Shown here: positions 62,368 to 64,000 of the stretch, in pieces
How the letters are laid out: every line of letters starts with the position of its first letter
Numbering within the stretch: the first letter of the stretch is position 1
Translations under genes and position numbers: made by a program
NCBI GenBank assembly: GCA_965224785.1
Contig: OZ245062.1
Coordinates: 3,472,001-3,536,000 of the forward strand
Source: JALSNL01 sp036479585
GTDB lineage: Bacteria > Bacteroidota > Ignavibacteria > Ignavibacteriales > Melioribacteraceae
Length of the DNA stretch: 64,000 nt
Reading direction: 5' to 3'
The notes under the pieces: model-generated
The model's database searches: none
Seen by the model: only the letters and a program-made list of their open reading frames with translations
What the model was told of the DNA's origin: nothing

Positions 62368-63300
62368 ATGAATGCACTAGAAGTAAAAAACTTAACTAAA
62401 ACTTTTGATGGAGTTAAAGCAGTTGATAGTGCTTCTTTCGAAGTTCCAGAAGGTTCTATCTTTGGACTCATAGGAAGAAATGGAGCTGGCAAAACAACAA
62501 CCATCAGAATGATGATGAATATTTACTTGCCCGATAGCGGTGAAGTAATTTTACGTGGAACAAAAGTTGGACAAGAATTTAAAAACAAAGTAGGCTACTT
62601 ACCTGAAGAACGTGGCTTATATAAAAAAATGAAAGTTCTTGAAACTCTTCTATTCTTTGCTGAGATAAAAGGTGTAACTGGTAAAGATGTTGAACAGAAA
62701 GCTTTAGATTATTTAGAAAGATTTGATTTGCTAGATAGAAAAGATTCTAAAGTTGAAGATCTTTCAAAAGGGAATCAGCAAAAAATTCAATTTATTTCTA
62801 CTGTTTTACATAACCCCGAATTTATAATTCTTGATGAACCGTTTTCAGGATTAGATCCAATAAATACTAATCTATTGAAAGAAATTATTTTAGAAAAGAA
62901 ACAAGAAGGCAAAGTAATTATTCTCTCAACTCACCTAATGGAGTTTGCAGAAAAAATGTGTGACCACATTGCTATGATTGACCATGGACGAATTATTCTT
63001 AATGGTTCTCTTGAAGAAATAAAATCAAAATATGCTCAACAAAATATTAGTTTTACTTACAATGGAGACATTTCATTCTTAAATAATAATCCTATTATAG
63101 AAAAAATTTCTGATTACGGAAATACAACTGGAATAAAAGTTAAAGATTCATCACACATACAACAACTGTTAAAATTACTTATTGAAAATGAAATTGAAGT
63201 GAAAAATTTTAATGCAAATGATATTTCGCTCCAAGAAATATTTATTGAACTTGCCGGCAACGAAGAAGATATTATTGCAAAGGAGGTAAGCAATGCTTAA
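62368..63300 (+). CDS. ABC-2 type exporter, ATP-binding subunit (NatA-like)
   Basis: A 310-residue ATPase. Walker A is GRNGAGKTT (residues 36-44), the signature is LSKGNQQKIQF (about 131-141), Walker B is FIILDEPFSGLDP (D156) and the H-loop is LSTHLM. A C-terminal extension of about 80 residues is typical for the DUF4162/NatA-like group. Families of this type export Na+, drugs or other small molecules; the substrate here is unknown. Its stop overlaps the permease start by 8 bp. The AAGGAGG at 63280 region inside it is the permease ribosome site. Confidence 0.92.
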   Translation: MNALEVKNLTKTFDGVKAVDSASFEVPEGSIFGLIGRNGAGKTTTIRMMMNIYLPDSGEVILRGTKVGQEFKNKVGYLPEERGLYKKMKVLETLLFFAEIKGVTGKDVEQKALDYLERFDLLDRKDSKVEDLSKGNQQKIQFISTVLHNPEFIILDEPFSGLDPINTNLLKEIILEKKQEGKVIILSTHLMEFAEKMCDHIAMIDHGRIILNGSLEEIKSKYAQQNISFTYNGDISFLNNNPIIEKISDYGNTTGIKVKDSSHIQQLLKLLIENEIEVKNFNANDISLQEIFIELAGNEEDIIAKEVSNA

Positions 63301-64000
63301 TTATAGAATCCTCGGAATACTAAAAAGAGAACTTAGAGAAAAACTATTCTCAAAAGCTTTTATAATTATGACTTTGGCTATGCCAGCATTGATGTTTGTG
63401 GTTATTGGCTTCCAAACACTTATAATGTCTTATGATGGTGATGAAGATACAAACATTGAATTCATTACTGAATCACAAAAATTAACAAGTAATTTTAAAG
63501 ATGAATTTTCGCAACTACCATTTATTAAAAGTGGGTATTACAGTCTAACATATTCCACTTTATCAAAAGAATCTTTAAAAGATTACATTGATGAAAAAAG
63601 AATGGACATGGTAGATGAAAATTTAACTGGTATAGTTTTTATCCCCAATACTGCCTTGGAAGATAAAAAAATTGAATACTATGCAAAGACTCCAAAAAAT
63701 ATTACTGTAACTCAAAAACTTAGGAAACATATTAATAAAGTTTTGGTTAACAATTACTTTAATGATAAAGAATTATCAAAAGAAGATTTATCCTTTGCAA
63801 GAAAAGGTGTTGATTTTACAGGATTAAAAGTAACGAAGGATGAAAAAATTGAAGAAGAAGGTTATGGCAATATGATTCTTGCTTACCTTTTTACTTTTCT
63901 ACTTTACATAAGTCTTATGATGATTGGACAAATGACAATGCAAACTGTTATGGAAGAAAAAAACAGTAAGGTTGTAGAGGTTCTTTTGTCTTCTGTAAGT
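63293..64000 (+). CDS. ABC-2 type exporter, permease subunit (NatB-like), partial
   Basis: The first 236 codons of a permease are present; the gene continues past the window end. It starts MLNYRILGILKRELREKL, has an N-terminal transmembrane helix (about 19-45), a large extracytoplasmic domain (about 48-190), and a second helix near 195-215 followed by MQTVMEEKNSKVVEVLLSSV, the conserved cytoplasmic loop of the ABC-2 membrane family. AGGAGG lies 5-8 bases before the ATG, inside the ATPase gene. It should pair with that ATPase. Confidence 0.9.
   Translation, partial: MLNYRILGILKRELREKLFSKAFIIMTLAMPALMFVVIGFQTLIMSYDGDEDTNIEFITESQKLTSNFKDEFSQLPFIKSGYYSLTYSTLSKESLKDYIDEKRMDMVDENLTGIVFIPNTALEDKKIEYYAKTPKNITVTQKLRKHINKVLVNNYFNDKELSKEDLSFARKGVDFTGLKVTKDEKIEEEGYGNMILAYLFTFLLYISLMMIGQMTMQTVMEEKNSKVVEVLLSSVS

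Overview
The window is AT-rich chromosomal DNA from a Gram-negative bacterium of the Bacteroidota/Chlorobi group, most likely Ignavibacteria-like. The main reason is that eight secreted proteins end in the same C-terminal type IX secretion (Por) sorting domain with the signature QNYPNPFNPTTTI, a combination very common in that lineage. No rRNA, tRNA, CRISPR array or transposase was seen, and none of the T9SS machinery genes lies here.

Region 1 (1-7.7 kb) is an oxidoreductase and sulfur gene block, all on the + strand. It holds a NapH-like membrane polyferredoxin, a MerR regulator with an extra cysteine-rich domain, a three-subunit Psr/Phs-type molybdoenzyme (TAT catalytic subunit, four-cluster ferredoxin, NrfD-like membrane anchor), two half-size YeeE/YedE transporters and a membrane rhodanese-like protein without the usual active-site Cys. 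Together they suggest uptake and respiratory reduction of thiosulfate, polysulfide or a related sulfur compound.

Region 2 (7.8-19.6 kb) is mostly housekeeping and catabolism: GH20 hexosaminidase, metallophosphoesterase, a lipoprotein FAD oxidoreductase, a CcmE-like OB-fold protein, a PD40 propeller protein, a secreted M23 peptidase, and a glycerophosphodiesterase / hydrolase / GlpD group for glycerophospholipid breakdown. Two inverted copies of a ~160 bp hairpin-forming, MITE-like repeat sit at 13.0 and 19.7 kb and flank the last part of this region.

Region 3 (20-54.5 kb) is the most unusual. It contains an ECF sigma factor, two tandem paralogous membrane Ser/Thr kinases with TPR sensor domains, and a long run of secreted surface proteins (BNR/Asp-box, L-domain LRR, Ycf48-like, cleaved-adhesin, subtilase, HAF/beta-helix) plus a lipoprotein/outer-membrane-barrel pair. 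A bipartite motif, TGAKC, a 15-16 nt spacer, then TACGCAT, lies 48-75 nt before the start codon of the first kinase gene, six secreted-protein or lipoprotein transcription units and one decayed surface-protein pseudogene. It looks like an ECF-type promoter and would define a sigma/kinase-controlled surface regulon. Several of these units are separated by strong hairpin terminators, and one 3' module (sorting domain, terminator, next promoter) is duplicated almost exactly. Different short palindromes are inserted in frame at the same loop of several sorting domains.

Region 4 (54.6-64 kb) returns to ordinary genes: a FlgO/TolB-TPR membrane protein, a DUF481-like barrel, a voltage-gated-type K+ channel with a C-terminal zinc ribbon, two TPR proteins, AroE, and an ABC-2 exporter whose permease runs off the end of the window.
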